This document shows, one piece after another, positions 8,875-17,864 of a stretch of DNA of 54,589 nt. A program made the position numbers and the translations under genes. The stretch is taken from positions 1 through 54,589 of the forward strand of contig JAGHVB010000066.1 in NCBI GenBank assembly GCA_018064525.1, written 5' to 3'. The notes beneath the pieces are model-generated. The model saw nothing but the letters and a program-made list of their open reading frames with translations. It ran no database searches and was not told the origin of the DNA. This stretch comes from Candidatus Treponema merdequi (GTDB lineage: Bacteria > Spirochaetota > Spirochaetia > Treponematales > Treponemataceae). Numbering within the stretch: position 1 is the stretch's first letter; each line of letters starts with the position of its first letter.

Positions 8875-10119
8875 TTATCTCATGTAATTTAAAAGTGAAC
8901 TTGAATAAAGTTTTCCTGCAACGCTTAATGTTGCCTGATGAACATAATCAAGCATTTTCATATCTGTAACAGCTTTTGTAAAATCAAGATCTCCTTCTGT
9001 AGAAATCATCTGTGTTACATTTAATGATGTCTGAGAGTTTCTTGCAATATTGAGAGCTGCTCTTTCATGATCACTTCCAAGTTCTGCAATTCTTGTAACA
9101 AGATTTGAAAGACTCTGGTCAACAGTTCCAAGAACACGGCCGCCAATTGCTTCATGATCACCAGAAAGCATTGCGTCTCTTAATGCAATAACACTGTCAA
9201 ACATTGAACCACCAGAAATTTTTGCATTTACTGCAAGATTATAAGGCGGACGCTGTTCAGGACTTGAAATTACACCGAGATCTGTAAATGTTGTTCCGGA
9301 AATATCTTCAAGCCAGAGCTGTCGTGGATCTGTTGTAATTAAGTTTAAACCGTTTGATACCGGATCAATACTTGCTTTTACAGCTGCACCACTGTTATTG
9401 ATTTTTGAAATTACGGCATATACATTATCACCTGTTTTAATTTCAATTTTATGACCGTCAACTGCAATTACACTGTCTTCATTTGCCTGCCATGCTGTTG
9501 CATCACGTTCTGTAAAAAGCTGCTGATGTTCCGACCAGAAAGTTCTGTTTCCTGAATTGTCAATATTGAGATACTGATTTTCATCAATTTCAATTTTATT
9601 AGAATCAACATTGCCGTTATATGAAACTGTTTCGATAAGTGGAACTGCACTGCCAGGGACATTTGCAAGTTCTGCTTCAAATGCAGTTGATTTTGTATTT
9701 GTTCCTGCAAAAAGAGCATTTCCATCCTGATCAACTGCATTTGCATTCTGGATAAGCTGTTTTAAAAGTTCATCAACTTCACCAGCCATATTCTTAAGAT
9801 CATCTTCTGTAAAAGTTCCATTTGCGCCGGCTACTGCAAGTTCGCGGACACGCTGCATGATCTGAAGAGAATCATTCATATAACCTTCACGGACTGTGAG
9901 TTTTTCTGTAATTGTCTGAGCATTTGTTTCAAATGTATCAACGCGGCCTTTGAATGACTGATAGCGGACAAGGTGGCCTGCAGCAATCGGATCTTCGCGC
10001 AATGTCTGAAGACGACGCTGGGAACCAATCTGATTATTTACATTATTCAATTTTGATTCATGATTACGAAGTCTGTACTGAACATCGTTGTTATTCATTC
10101 CACTACTGATTCTTCTCAT
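8875..10119 (-). CDS. flgL: Hook-filament junction protein FlgL (HAP3)
   Basis: 414 residues. FlgL joins the hook to the filament. It is flagellin-like at both ends: RRISSGMNNNDVQYRLRNHE and REDPIAAGHLVRYQSF at the N-terminus, and DLDFTKAVTDMKMLDYVHQA at the C-terminus. Start ATG 10119 is chosen; a GTG five codons upstream (10134) overlaps the AGGA that serves as ribosome site. It is the third gene of the flgN-flgK-flgL-fliW-csrA set, 48 nt after flgK. Confidence 0.93.
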   Translation of the reverse strand: MRRISSGMNNNDVQYRLRNHESKLNNVNNQIGSQRRLQTLREDPIAAGHLVRYQSFKGRVDTFETNAQTITEKLTVREGYMNDSLQIMQRVRELAVAGANGTFTEDDLKNMAGEVDELLKQLIQNANAVDQDGNALFAGTNTKSTAFEAELANVPGSAVPLIETVSYNGNVDSNKIEIDENQYLNIDNSGNRTFWSEHQQLFTERDATAWQANEDSVIAVDGHKIEIKTGDNVYAVISKINNSGAAVKASIDPVSNGLNLITTDPRQLWLEDISGTTFTDLGVISSPEQRPPYNLAVNAKISGGSMFDSVIALRDAMLSGDHEAIGGRVLGTVDQSLSNLVTRIAELGSDHERAALNIARNSQTSLNVTQMISTEGDLDFTKAVTDMKMLDYVHQATLSVAGKLYSSSLLNYMR

Positions 10120-10167
10120 AATTTTTTTCCTCACTTTGTCCTTACTAAAAAACTTTTTCTATTAAAA

Positions 10168-12063
10168 TTAAACCTTAAGTCTGTTGATTACAGTATCAAG
10201 CATCTGATCGATTACTGTTACAAACTTTGCAGCAGCATTATATCCGTGCTGAAACTTCATGATATCTGCAAGTTCTTCATCGATGTTTACACCACTGATT
10301 GAATCACGAAGACTTCTGAGATCGTCCATTACAGCATGTTGACTTAATGAGTTTGTTTCTGCCTGTTCACCCATAAGACCTACATGAGTTACTGTATCTG
10401 CAAAATAATCATCAAATGTTCTTTCATGACCGATCATGATTTTTGTATTTCTGATTGCTGCAATTTCTACAGCAGCTCTTGCGTCTCCGTTAGCGGCTGT
10501 TCCACTGTGATCTGCAAATGCAGTTGCAACATTCATTACATCGTTTTTAATTCTTTCATTGATATCAACATATGTCGAAGGATTTTCAACAGGACTTACT
10601 GCAAACTGAGCAACTTTTGCAGCTTCAGTTCCAACTCCAGAAAGAGCATTTACTGCATCTGCCTGATTATAATCGTAAGCACCTTCTTCACCGCTTGCTG
10701 CAAGAATTCCACTGTAGCCTGCAAGGAAAAGACCAGAGTCTTCTACATGGCGGATTACAAAGTCCGGATTGTACATGCTTTCAGCTGTTGTTGCTTTAAG
10801 AACGAGATTAATATTTCTGTCTAGATATGCTTTAACTTCACCGTTTGAATCGTTGATGCGGTTGATTACATCTTCAACTGTATCTGTCGGATGATATGCA
10901 ACTGTAACATTTCCCTGAGGTCCAGAAAGAGTCATCTGACCTTCGATACCAATCTGTTCCTGTGGGTTTAAAGAATTAGTTCCTGTAAAGCGGAAGATGT
11001 AAGATTTATCTTCGATTCCATCACCGTCTGAATCATAGTTACCGACTGTATTTTCTACAAACGGATGCTGAACAAAGAAGTCGAGGCCTGTAACATTGTT
11101 TGCACCGACTGCATTTCTGTGAACATCATTTACAAGATCAGCAAAGTTCATTGTCATTGTATTCAATGACTGAATTTCATGTCTTACATCAACATCGCGG
11201 AGTTCTATAAGAGCACCAAGAGAACCGCCTGTTACAACGGCATCATCTTTTGTATCTTCCCAAACGACTCTTGAAAAACCAAAGTTGTCAGTTGTTGGAA
11301 CAACTTCGAGGTGACGTGCAATTCCACCCTGAACCAAAATCTTTCCGTCAACATGAACCATAAACTCATCTGAGTCTCTCTGGTCAGAAGTAACGTTTGC
11401 AATTTTTGAAAGTTTTTCAACAAGAAGATCACGACGGTCTAAAAGATCATTAGGATTATCTCCCATCGCACGGCTTCTTACGATTTCTTTTGAAAGTTCT
11501 GCAATCTGATTTGCCATATCGTTGAGCTGTTCAACATTTGCTTCGATGTCAGAGTTTAAAAGATTTCCAATTCCGAGAAGAGCTGTATCACGGTTTCTGA
11601 TTGAGTTTACAAGTGACTGTCCGCGGCTTACAACTGCTTCGCGGTTAGCAGTGCTTTCAGGGTTAAGTGAAAGTTCCTGCCAGCTTTCCCAGAACTTATC
11701 CATTGTTGTTCTGATTGAAATTTCATCAGGTTCGTTGTAAATCTGTTCAAGCATTACATAATATTTGCTGCGTGTATCCCAGTAAGATTCCTGATTTGAC
11801 TGAGCAACAATTCTCTGGTCAAGCATTTCATCTCTTACACGGTTGATGCTTTCTACACTTACACCCTGGCCAATCTGTCCCGGTGTTTCTGCTCTTGAAA
11901 GGTCTGGTCTGTAAAGAGGATCAAATGCTTTTACTTCTACACGCTGACGCGAATATCCTTCTGTATCTGCGTTTGAAATATTATGACCAGCCGTATGAAT
12001 TGACTGAGAATGAGCCATAAGGCTTCTTTTTCCTAATTCTATTGCTCCAAAACTTCCTGCCAT
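10168..12063 (-). CDS. flgK: Hook-filament junction protein FlgK (HAP1)
   Basis: 631 residues. FlgK is the first junction protein on the hook. The N-terminus has the rod/hook signature (GHNISNADTEGYSRQRVEV, about 27-45). The C-terminus ends with the flagellar basal-body-type helix NIDEELADIMKFQHGYNAAA and terminal coiled coil. The variable middle is longer than in E. coli FlgK (547). AGAGGTG precedes the ATG. It lies 43 nt after flgN. Confidence 0.95.
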   Translation of the reverse strand: MAGSFGAIELGKRSLMAHSQSIHTAGHNISNADTEGYSRQRVEVKAFDPLYRPDLSRAETPGQIGQGVSVESINRVRDEMLDQRIVAQSNQESYWDTRSKYYVMLEQIYNEPDEISIRTTMDKFWESWQELSLNPESTANREAVVSRGQSLVNSIRNRDTALLGIGNLLNSDIEANVEQLNDMANQIAELSKEIVRSRAMGDNPNDLLDRRDLLVEKLSKIANVTSDQRDSDEFMVHVDGKILVQGGIARHLEVVPTTDNFGFSRVVWEDTKDDAVVTGGSLGALIELRDVDVRHEIQSLNTMTMNFADLVNDVHRNAVGANNVTGLDFFVQHPFVENTVGNYDSDGDGIEDKSYIFRFTGTNSLNPQEQIGIEGQMTLSGPQGNVTVAYHPTDTVEDVINRINDSNGEVKAYLDRNINLVLKATTAESMYNPDFVIRHVEDSGLFLAGYSGILAASGEEGAYDYNQADAVNALSGVGTEAAKVAQFAVSPVENPSTYVDINERIKNDVMNVATAFADHSGTAANGDARAAVEIAAIRNTKIMIGHERTFDDYFADTVTHVGLMGEQAETNSLSQHAVMDDLRSLRDSISGVNIDEELADIMKFQHGYNAAAKFVTVIDQMLDTVINRLKV

Positions 12064-12106
12064 ATTACACCTCTAAAAATCTAACTCTTAATTCTAAAAT
12101 CACTTT

Positions 12107-12532
12107 CTAAAAAACTCTATTGAGTACAACACTCTGCGGTTCATGCTTTACAATTGCACCGCGTTTTGAATACAGAACATTTCTTCTCTGCGGTACAACA
12201 TTATCAAGAACATTCTGAACAAAGCCTTTTGAAATATTCACATAATCGCTTAAAGAACTGTTTTCAATTTTGGATTTAATCAATTTTGACTGAATTTTTT
12301 TCATTTCTTCATGTTCTTCCGGAGTAAAATCAGCTTTTTTGATTGAATCTCTTTCATCATCAAGGCAGATAAATTCAACTGTTTTATCCTGAATTCTGGA
12401 AATATTCTTTTCAAGTTCCATCCAGTCACGCTGTTTTACAGCTTCACGAATATTAACCTGACAAGTTAAAATTTCATCCATAACTTCATTTTCTTTTGCT
12501 AAAACTGTCATTAAAGTTTTATTTTCTGCCAT
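12107..12532 (-). CDS. flgN: FlgN-family export chaperone
   Basis: 141 residues, helical and charged, with no signal peptide. It shows the FlgN pattern of an N-terminal helical hairpin (LAKENEVMDEIL then VKQRDWMELEKNISRI) and a conserved basic C-terminus (NVLDNVVPQRRNVLYSKRGA). FlgN holds FlgK and FlgL before export. It is the first gene of the operon whose next two members are its expected clients, which supports the call despite low sequence conservation in the family. GGAGG lies just before the start. Confidence 0.82.
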   Translation of the reverse strand: MAENKTLMTVLAKENEVMDEILTCQVNIREAVKQRDWMELEKNISRIQDKTVEFICLDDERDSIKKADFTPEEHEEMKKIQSKLIKSKIENSSLSDYVNISKGFVQNVLDNVVPQRRNVLYSKRGAIVKHEPQSVVLNRVF

Positions 12533-12577
12533 ATTTACCTCCGATAAAACGGGAAATTTACATAATTTTCAGGAAAA

Positions 12578-12596
12578 ACCATAAAAAAATTATGGT
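12578..12596 (-). promoter_or_regulatory. Inverted repeat in flgN operon leader
   Basis: ACCATAA and TTATGGT (12578-12584, 12590-12596) separated by five bases form a perfect 7-bp stem in the leader, 46 nt before the flgN start. It could be an RNA hairpin next to GGA motifs or a protein-binding palindrome. Confidence 0.4.
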
Positions 12597-12608
12597 ATAC
12601 CGTTTAAA

Positions 12609-12635
12609 TTGTCGGAATTTGAGATTTTGACTTTA
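12609..12635 (-). promoter_or_regulatory. Sigma-28-like promoter of flgN operon
   Basis: On the - strand TAAAGTCA (12635-12628), 11 nt, TCCGACAA (12616-12609). Against TAAAGTTT/GCCGATAA there are two mismatches in each box and the spacing fits. Late flagellar timing for hook-junction genes is consistent with this. Confidence 0.55.
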
Positions 12636-12733
12636 GGAGTATTTATGAAAAAACAATGCTGACTCAATGTTTTTAGAAACGAAGGAATTTATGCTAAATA
12701 TTGAAAAAACTGAATATTTAGTGATATTAGTTA

Positions 12734-12763
12734 TTGACTAATAAATATACTTTCTGATATATT
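12734..12763 (+). promoter_or_regulatory. Promoter of His-Arg-Lys tRNA cluster
   Basis: TTGACT (12734-12739), 18 nt, TATATT (12758-12763), with the first tRNA starting 18 nt later. Confidence 0.65.
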
Positions 12764-12780
12764 TAACTTCGTCAGTAAAT

Positions 12781-12853
12781 GGTGCCTGTAGTTCAGCGGT
12801 AGAGCGCCAGATTGTGGATCTGGTTGTCGTGGGTTCGATCCCCACCAGGCACC
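12781..12853 (+). tRNA. tRNA-His (GTG)
   Basis: Full cloverleaf: acceptor GTGCCTG/CAGGCAC, D-arm with GTTCAGCGGTAGAGC, anticodon loop TTGTGGA (GTG), T-arm GGGTTCGATCCCC-type. An extra G at 12781 faces C at 12853, the G(-1):C73 pair typical of histidine tRNA. CCA is not fully encoded. Confidence 0.95.
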
Positions 12854-12892
12854 CATCTTCCAGAATTGTGGCAGGGCGATATTTACGATAAT

Positions 12893-12966
12893 GCGCCTGT
12901 AGCTCATCTGGATAGAGCTTCGGACTTCGAATCCGGAGGTAGCAGGTTCGAATCCTGTCAGACGCA
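12893..12966 (+). tRNA. tRNA-Arg (TCG)
   Basis: 74 nt. Acceptor GCGCCTG/CAGACGC, anticodon loop CTTCGAA (anticodon TCG, reads CGN with CGA exact), T-arm GCAGG/CCTGT. There is a C-A mismatch at pair 4-69 of the acceptor and a G-T wobble at 49-65, both unlike a standard stem. No encoded CCA. The structure is otherwise sound, so it is called functional with that caution. Confidence 0.9.
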
Positions 12967-13007
12967 AATACAATACAATTTTCTGGAGCTTCGCTCCTGC
13001 AAAATAC

Positions 13008-13080
13008 GGGCCATTAGCTCAGCTGGTAGAGCAACAGACTCTTAATCTGTGGGTCGAAGGTTCGAACCCTTCATGGCTCA
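13008..13080 (+). tRNA. tRNA-Lys (CTT)
   Basis: 73 nt. Acceptor GGGCCAT/ATGGCTC, D-arm GCTC...GAGC, anticodon stem ACAGA/TCTGT around CTCTTAA (anticodon CTT), T-arm GAAGG/CCTTC. No encoded CCA. Last of three tRNAs ahead of a terminator. Confidence 0.95.
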
Positions 13081-13083
13081 TAA

Positions 13084-13114
13084 AAAGGAACTTCATAAAG
13101 AAGTTCCTTTTTTA
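13084..13114 (+). terminator. Terminator of tRNA cluster
   Basis: AAAGGAACTTC (13084-13094) pairs perfectly with GAAGTTCCTTT (13100-13110), five-base loop, then further T residues. A strong intrinsic terminator. Confidence 0.9.
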
Positions 13115-13163
13115 TATCTTATTTTTTATCAGAAACTCATTAAATTCTATTTTTTTCTTCTTA

Positions 13164-13192
13164 TTGTAAAGACTTTCATTTAATGATAAAAT
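13164..13192 (+). promoter_or_regulatory. Promoter of HD-GYP/dpp operon (leaderless)
   Basis: TTGTAA (13164-13169), 17 nt, TAAAAT (13187-13192). The -10 ends 7 nt before the ATG at 13200 and no ribosome site is visible, so the mRNA probably starts at or next to the start codon. Confidence 0.55.
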
Positions 13193-13199
13193 CAATTAT

Positions 13200-14540
13200 A
13201 TGTCAGGAAGAAAGTTTTTTTACAAGTTACCATTGATTCAGATGTGCGTTACTCTTCTCATATTCTTAATCGGTGGATTTATTTTTTATCTCATGTATTG
13301 TGACAGGCTGAGTAAAACTTATGTCACTTTTAAACAAAATGCAAATGAAGAACTCGAAAAGAAACCTGATCTCGAAGTTATATTTTCGACTCCACAGGAT
13401 AAATTCTGGAGACAGGGAGACGGAACTTATGGAGCTCAATTTGATGGAAAATTCATAAATAATACAAATCATGTTTTTACAGACTGGAAAGTAACAATCG
13501 AAGTTCCGGAAGGATATTGGGTTGATTCAAGCTGGAATGCAGAATTTTCATATTTCTTTACAAAATCAAAACCGATTCCAACAGAACATTTTGAACTTGC
13601 AGATTACAAACGACAGTATCACACAGAAGAAAATCTTATAGAAATGAAAAAAACTTCTGATGCCAGAAATGATATTATGCCGAAAACTCTTGATTCAGAA
13701 CTTGAACCGTTTAAAGTCGGCATGATTATGTATACTCAGTATCCTGCTGTAATTCAATATTCAACTGTTGTCGGAAGATTTATTTATGAACCAAGAGAAG
13801 GAATGATTTATCACATTCTCCTGATTTCAATTTTCATCACAACTATCATACTTATAGTTCTTATCATCATTCAGATTTCTGTAATGAAACAGGTAAAATT
13901 TTATGAAGTAAGGCAAAAACTTGATTCAGATATCATTGTTCAGTCTTTCAAAACTTTTGCAAACTTCGTAGATGCGAAAGACCCTTATACAAAAGGTCAC
14001 TCACTTCGTGTAGCACACTACTCCCGTGAAATTGCAAGACGAATGAAAATGACAGAACATGAACAGATGGAAATGTTCTGGCTTGCACTTATGCATGATG
14101 TTGGAAAAATCAGTGTAAAAGACAACATTCTTAATAAACCTTCAAGATTAACAGATGAAGAATTTACAGAAATTCAGTCTCATGTTACAAAAGGCTACGA
14201 AATGCTTAACGACTTTGTTGCAATGCCAATGTTAAAAGAAGTTGCAAAATCTCATCATGAACATTTTGATGGAACCGGTTACAGCGAGCATCTCAAAGGT
14301 CAGGAAATTCCAATTGAAGCAAGAATTGTATGTGTTTCCGATTCTTTTGATGCGATGAACTCTGACAGATGTTACAGGAAGCGTCTTGAAAAAGAACAGA
14401 TTATTAAAGAATTTGAAAAATGCAGCGGAACTCATTTTGATCCGAAAATCGCAAAAATAATGATTGAGATGATCAAAGATAAAGCTGTTGATAAAATTGA
14501 ATCAATTGATACATTAAATGATATCAATTACAAAGCATAA
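13200..14540 (+). CDS. Membrane HD-GYP cyclic-di-GMP phosphodiesterase
   Basis: 446 residues. TM1 at about 11-33, a periplasmic domain of about 165 residues with no motif I recognise, TM2 at about 203-228, then a complete HD-GYP domain. Metal and catalytic motifs are present: GHSLRVA, HD at 299-300 in LMHDVGKI, a further SH in QSHVTKGYEML, and HHEHFDGTGYS (352-362; GYS in place of GYP). It should hydrolyse cyclic-di-GMP in response to a periplasmic signal. The gap to the peptide-binding lipoprotein gene is 15 nt, so it heads the transporter operon. The start is leaderless-like with no Shine-Dalgarno. Confidence 0.9.
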   Translation: MSGRKFFYKLPLIQMCVTLLIFLIGGFIFYLMYCDRLSKTYVTFKQNANEELEKKPDLEVIFSTPQDKFWRQGDGTYGAQFDGKFINNTNHVFTDWKVTIEVPEGYWVDSSWNAEFSYFFTKSKPIPTEHFELADYKRQYHTEENLIEMKKTSDARNDIMPKTLDSELEPFKVGMIMYTQYPAVIQYSTVVGRFIYEPREGMIYHILLISIFITTIILIVLIIIQISVMKQVKFYEVRQKLDSDIIVQSFKTFANFVDAKDPYTKGHSLRVAHYSREIARRMKMTEHEQMEMFWLALMHDVGKISVKDNILNKPSRLTDEEFTEIQSHVTKGYEMLNDFVAMPMLKEVAKSHHEHFDGTGYSEHLKGQEIPIEARIVCVSDSFDAMNSDRCYRKRLEKEQIIKEFEKCSGTHFDPKIAKIMIEMIKDKAVDKIESIDTLNDINYKA

Positions 14541-14555
14541 AAAAAAGATTTAAAA

Positions 14556-16061
14556 ATGAGGTTTCAGAAAAAAATGAAAAAAAGTTTACTTACAGTTTTA
14601 TGTTGTGCAGCATCATTTCTCACATTTTCGTGTTCTGCTAAAAAACAGAATACAGATGTTTTAAGAATGAACATCTGTTCAGAGCCAGACAATTTTCATT
14701 TCTGGAAAAGTTCTGCGGCAGATACAAAGGCAATCTTATACAACATCTACGAAGGTCTTATGACTTTTGACAAATCTGGTAAAATTATTCCTTGCCTTGC
14801 AGAAAGCTGCGTTATAAGTGATGACGGAATCGGTTATCTTTTTACTTTACGAGATGATGTTTATTTTCATGACGGCAAAAAGCTTACATCAGATGATGTA
14901 ATCTATACTTACGAAAATCTTGCAGGCTTAAACGGTAATACACCTAAAAGTGATGAAATGCAGATTGTAAAAAGCATTAAAGAAATTTCTCCTTCTGTAC
15001 TTTTAATTCAGCTTAAACAGCCTTCATCATCATTTTTAACTTTTGCAATACAGCCGGTTCTGCAGAAAGATTATAATGAAAATGAAACACATCCTGTTGG
15101 AACAGGTCCTTATAAATTTGTGGAATATTCCCTTCATCAGAAAATCGTTCTTGAAAAAAACGAAAACTACTGGAACAAAAAAAGAACACCATCGATAAAA
15201 CGCATTGAACTTTTTGTCATTTCTGACGAAACAGCAGGTATCGCAGCCCTTCAGTCAGATCAGCTTGATATTGCTCAAATGATAAATGCATCAAATGCAA
15301 ATTCACTTAAATCTCAATTCGATGTAATTTCATATCCTCAGAATATGGTCCAGATTTTTGCAATGAATAATGCTGTAAAACCTTTTGATAATGAAAATGT
15401 AAGAAAAGCTTTATGTCTTGCAATTAACCGTGATGAAATAATTGACGGAGCAATGGATAAAGCAGCAACAAAACTTTATTCTAATTTTTCTCCGGTTCTG
15501 GGGTTTTATTACAACGATAAACTTGAAAAAATAAATCAGTATGATACAGACAGAGCAAAAAAACTGTTAAAAGAAGCCGGTTATGAAAACGGATTTGAAT
15601 TTACTGTAAAAGTTCCATCAAACTATACTGTTCATGTTGACACAGCAGCAATCATTCAGGCACAGCTTGCAAAAATCGGCGTCAAAGCTAATATTGAAAC
15701 AATTGAATGGACTACATGGCTTTCTGATGTTTATACAAACAGACAGTATGAAGCAACTGTAATAGCTTTTGGAGGAAAACTTGAACCAAATGATATTCTT
15801 AAGCGTTATTCCTCAACATACAAAAAGAATTTTGTAAATTTTTCTGACCAAGAATTTGACAGAGACTTTACAAAAGCTCTTACAGAAAATGATGATACAA
15901 AACGTTCAGATCTCTATAAAAACTGTCAGAAAATTCTTGCAGAAAAATGTCCTTGTGCATTTATCTGTGATCCGAATAATACTCTCTTGAAAAAGAAAAA
16001 CATCAAAGGCTTTACATACTATCCGCTCAGTTATTACGATTTTACAAGTCTTTCATATTAG
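14556..16061 (+). CDS. Oligopeptide ABC transporter binding lipoprotein
   Basis: 501 residues, solute-binding family 5 (OppA/DppA type). A lipoprotein signal ends LTFSC with the acylated cysteine at 26. Family blocks: NIYEGLMTFDKSGKIIPCLAES, the FTLRDDVYFHDGKKLTSDDV segment, and NENVRKALCLAINRDEIIDG. It captures peptides or nickel-like ligands; the ligand cannot be told from sequence alone. ATG 14574 (Met-7) is an alternative start. Two permeases and two ATPases follow in order. Confidence 0.9.
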   Translation: MRFQKKMKKSLLTVLCCAASFLTFSCSAKKQNTDVLRMNICSEPDNFHFWKSSAADTKAILYNIYEGLMTFDKSGKIIPCLAESCVISDDGIGYLFTLRDDVYFHDGKKLTSDDVIYTYENLAGLNGNTPKSDEMQIVKSIKEISPSVLLIQLKQPSSSFLTFAIQPVLQKDYNENETHPVGTGPYKFVEYSLHQKIVLEKNENYWNKKRTPSIKRIELFVISDETAGIAALQSDQLDIAQMINASNANSLKSQFDVISYPQNMVQIFAMNNAVKPFDNENVRKALCLAINRDEIIDGAMDKAATKLYSNFSPVLGFYYNDKLEKINQYDTDRAKKLLKEAGYENGFEFTVKVPSNYTVHVDTAAIIQAQLAKIGVKANIETIEWTTWLSDVYTNRQYEATVIAFGGKLEPNDILKRYSSTYKKNFVNFSDQEFDRDFTKALTENDDTKRSDLYKNCQKILAEKCPCAFICDPNNTLLKKKNIKGFTYYPLSYYDFTSLSY

Positions 16062-16102
16062 AGAATATATCTGAAAATCTGAATCAATGGAGTAATTAAA
16101 AA

Positions 16103-17050
16103 TTGAAGTTTTACATTAAAAAGATTTTTGACTTTTTATTGACTGTATTTTTAGTTACTCTCATTACTTTTATTACTTTTAATATTCTTCCTGGAAATCC
16201 TGCAACAGCAATTCTCGGAGCCGATGCTGATGAAGCACAGATTATTCAACTTGAAAAAGAATTTAATCTTGATAAACCGCTTGCAGTCAGATACATTTTC
16301 TGGCTTACAGATATTTTTAAAGGTGACCTTGGAACTTCTTACAGATTTAATGTTAAAGTAAATTCAATAATCACAGAATCAGCTTCTGTAACTCTGTCAT
16401 TAAGCCTTTTTACAATAATTCTGACTGTATTAATAGCTGTTCCTCTTGGAATATTTCTTGCTTTAAAAAATAAAAATCCTGCAGCAAAACTTATAGAATT
16501 TATTGACCAGATTTTTATTTCTACACCTTCTTTCTGTACTGCTCTTTTACTTATCATTGTCTTTACTATAAAACTTCATATTTTTCCATCGATGGGATAT
16601 ACAAAATGGACTGACAATCCTGTTTTATGCATAAAATCTCTTTTTTTACCTTCTCTTTCACTTGCATTGGGATCAAGTGCAATTCTTGCACGATATTTAA
16701 AAACTAATTTTAAAGAACAGCTCGAAAAAGATTATGTTAAAACAGCCTATGCAAAAGGACTTTCTCCTCTTTATGTTAACATTCATCATATCTTACGAAA
16801 CTCCGTCTTAAGTGTAATTACAACACTCGGACTCATTCTGACAGAAATTCTTGGCGGCAGTATCATAATCGAAAATGTATTTTCACTTCCTGGAATTGGA
16901 AAACTGATTGCAATTTCAATTTCCGCACGAGACTTCCCTCTCATCTCAGGTCTTGTATTGTATCTTGCCGTTATCTGCATAACATGTAATTTTATAATTG
17001 ATCTTCTTTATTCTGTAATTGATCCAAGAATAAAAAGGACGGCAAAATGA
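16103..17050 (+). CDS. dppB: Peptide ABC transporter permease (DppB type)
   Basis: 315 residues with about six membrane segments. The usual first block ITFNILPGNPATAILGADAD follows TM1, and the EAA loop reads TAYAKGLSPLYVNIHHILRN. It forms the inner-membrane channel with the next gene product. The start is TTG at 16103 with GGAG ten nt upstream. The stop overlaps the next start by four bases. Confidence 0.92.
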   Translation: MKFYIKKIFDFLLTVFLVTLITFITFNILPGNPATAILGADADEAQIIQLEKEFNLDKPLAVRYIFWLTDIFKGDLGTSYRFNVKVNSIITESASVTLSLSLFTIILTVLIAVPLGIFLALKNKNPAAKLIEFIDQIFISTPSFCTALLLIIVFTIKLHIFPSMGYTKWTDNPVLCIKSLFLPSLSLALGSSAILARYLKTNFKEQLEKDYVKTAYAKGLSPLYVNIHHILRNSVLSVITTLGLILTEILGGSIIIENVFSLPGIGKLIAISISARDFPLISGLVLYLAVICITCNFIIDLLYSVIDPRIKRTAK

Positions 17051-17853
17051 AAAAATATTTTTCAAACGCAGTCTTTTTAACAGGTTTCTGTATTTTTTGT
17101 TTTCTTCTTAGCTTCTTTATTTTTGGATATATTTTTATTCCTTATCAGTTTGATGAAATTGATACACTGAATAAATTTGCTTCATTTTCTAAAGAACATA
17201 TTTTCGGAACTGACCATTTAGGAAGAGATATTTTTTCAAGAATAATTATTGGAATGAAACTATCTTTTCAAATTGGTTTTTCTGTCATGATTCTTGGTTT
17301 TATCTGCGGAACGATACTTGGAGCAATAAGTGGTTTTTTTGGCGGAATTGTTGATTCTGTTGTTTCTAAATTTGTTGATTCAGAAATGGCATTTCCTGGT
17401 ATTCTGCTTGCTCTTATGCTTATTTCAATTTTCGGGAATGGAATTGAAATAACAGTTCTTGCATTATTTATTATGAGTCTCCCAAGGTTTATAAGAATTT
17501 CAAGAAGCGGATTTATAAAATATAAAAATTCAACCTTCGTAAAATCTGCAGTTGCAAAAGGAGCATCAAGCAGCCGTATTCTTTTTGTACATATTTTACC
17601 GAATGTTGTATCTGATCTTCTAGTTACCTGTACATTAAGTTTTTCTCTTGCAATTTTAAGTGAATCCGGATTAAGTTATCTGGGACTTGGGGTAACAGCA
17701 CCACTTCCAAGTTTTGGCAGAATGCTTTCTGAAGGACAAAGATTTATTCTTCAAAGACCATCACTTGTATTGATTCCAGCTTTCTTTTTGATTTTAACAG
17801 TGCTCTCGTTAAATTTAATTGGTGATGGAATTTCAGAAGTAAATCAAAAATAA
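17047..17853 (+). CDS. dppC: Peptide ABC transporter permease (DppC type)
   Basis: 268 residues. After TM1 the family block EHIFGTDHLGRDIFSRIIIG is present, and the EAA loop reads KSAVAKGASSSRILFVHILP. Starts within the last bases of dppB (ATGA), so it is translationally coupled, and is followed 11 nt later by the first ATPase gene. Confidence 0.93.
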   Translation: MKKYFSNAVFLTGFCIFCFLLSFFIFGYIFIPYQFDEIDTLNKFASFSKEHIFGTDHLGRDIFSRIIIGMKLSFQIGFSVMILGFICGTILGAISGFFGGIVDSVVSKFVDSEMAFPGILLALMLISIFGNGIEITVLALFIMSLPRFIRISRSGFIKYKNSTFVKSAVAKGASSSRILFVHILPNVVSDLLVTCTLSFSLAILSESGLSYLGLGVTAPLPSFGRMLSEGQRFILQRPSLVLIPAFFLILTVLSLNLIGDGISEVNQK

Positions 17854-17864
17854 GGAGGTTTAAA

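Noticed and set aside
10384..11740. Several long open frames opposite flgK and flgL
   Set aside because: They are cysteine- or serine-rich mirror frames of well-identified flagellar genes and have no start signals.
12512..12547. TAAAGTTT and TCCGATAA on the + strand near the flgN start
   Set aside because: The gap is 20 nt, far from the 11-12 nt needed, and it would fire away from any gene.
12635..12740. Two tiny + strand ORFs with AGGAG/GAAGGA sites (5 and 16 codons) before the tRNA cluster
   Set aside because: No promoter of their own, no recognisable peptide, and the second overlaps the tRNA promoter; chance is the simplest explanation.
12731..13045. Open reading frames on both strands across the tRNA cluster (for example RLTGFEPATSGFEV and GSNPRQPDPQSGALPL)
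   Set aside because: These peptide words are the well-known false translations of tRNA genes; the three tRNAs explain the sequence completely.
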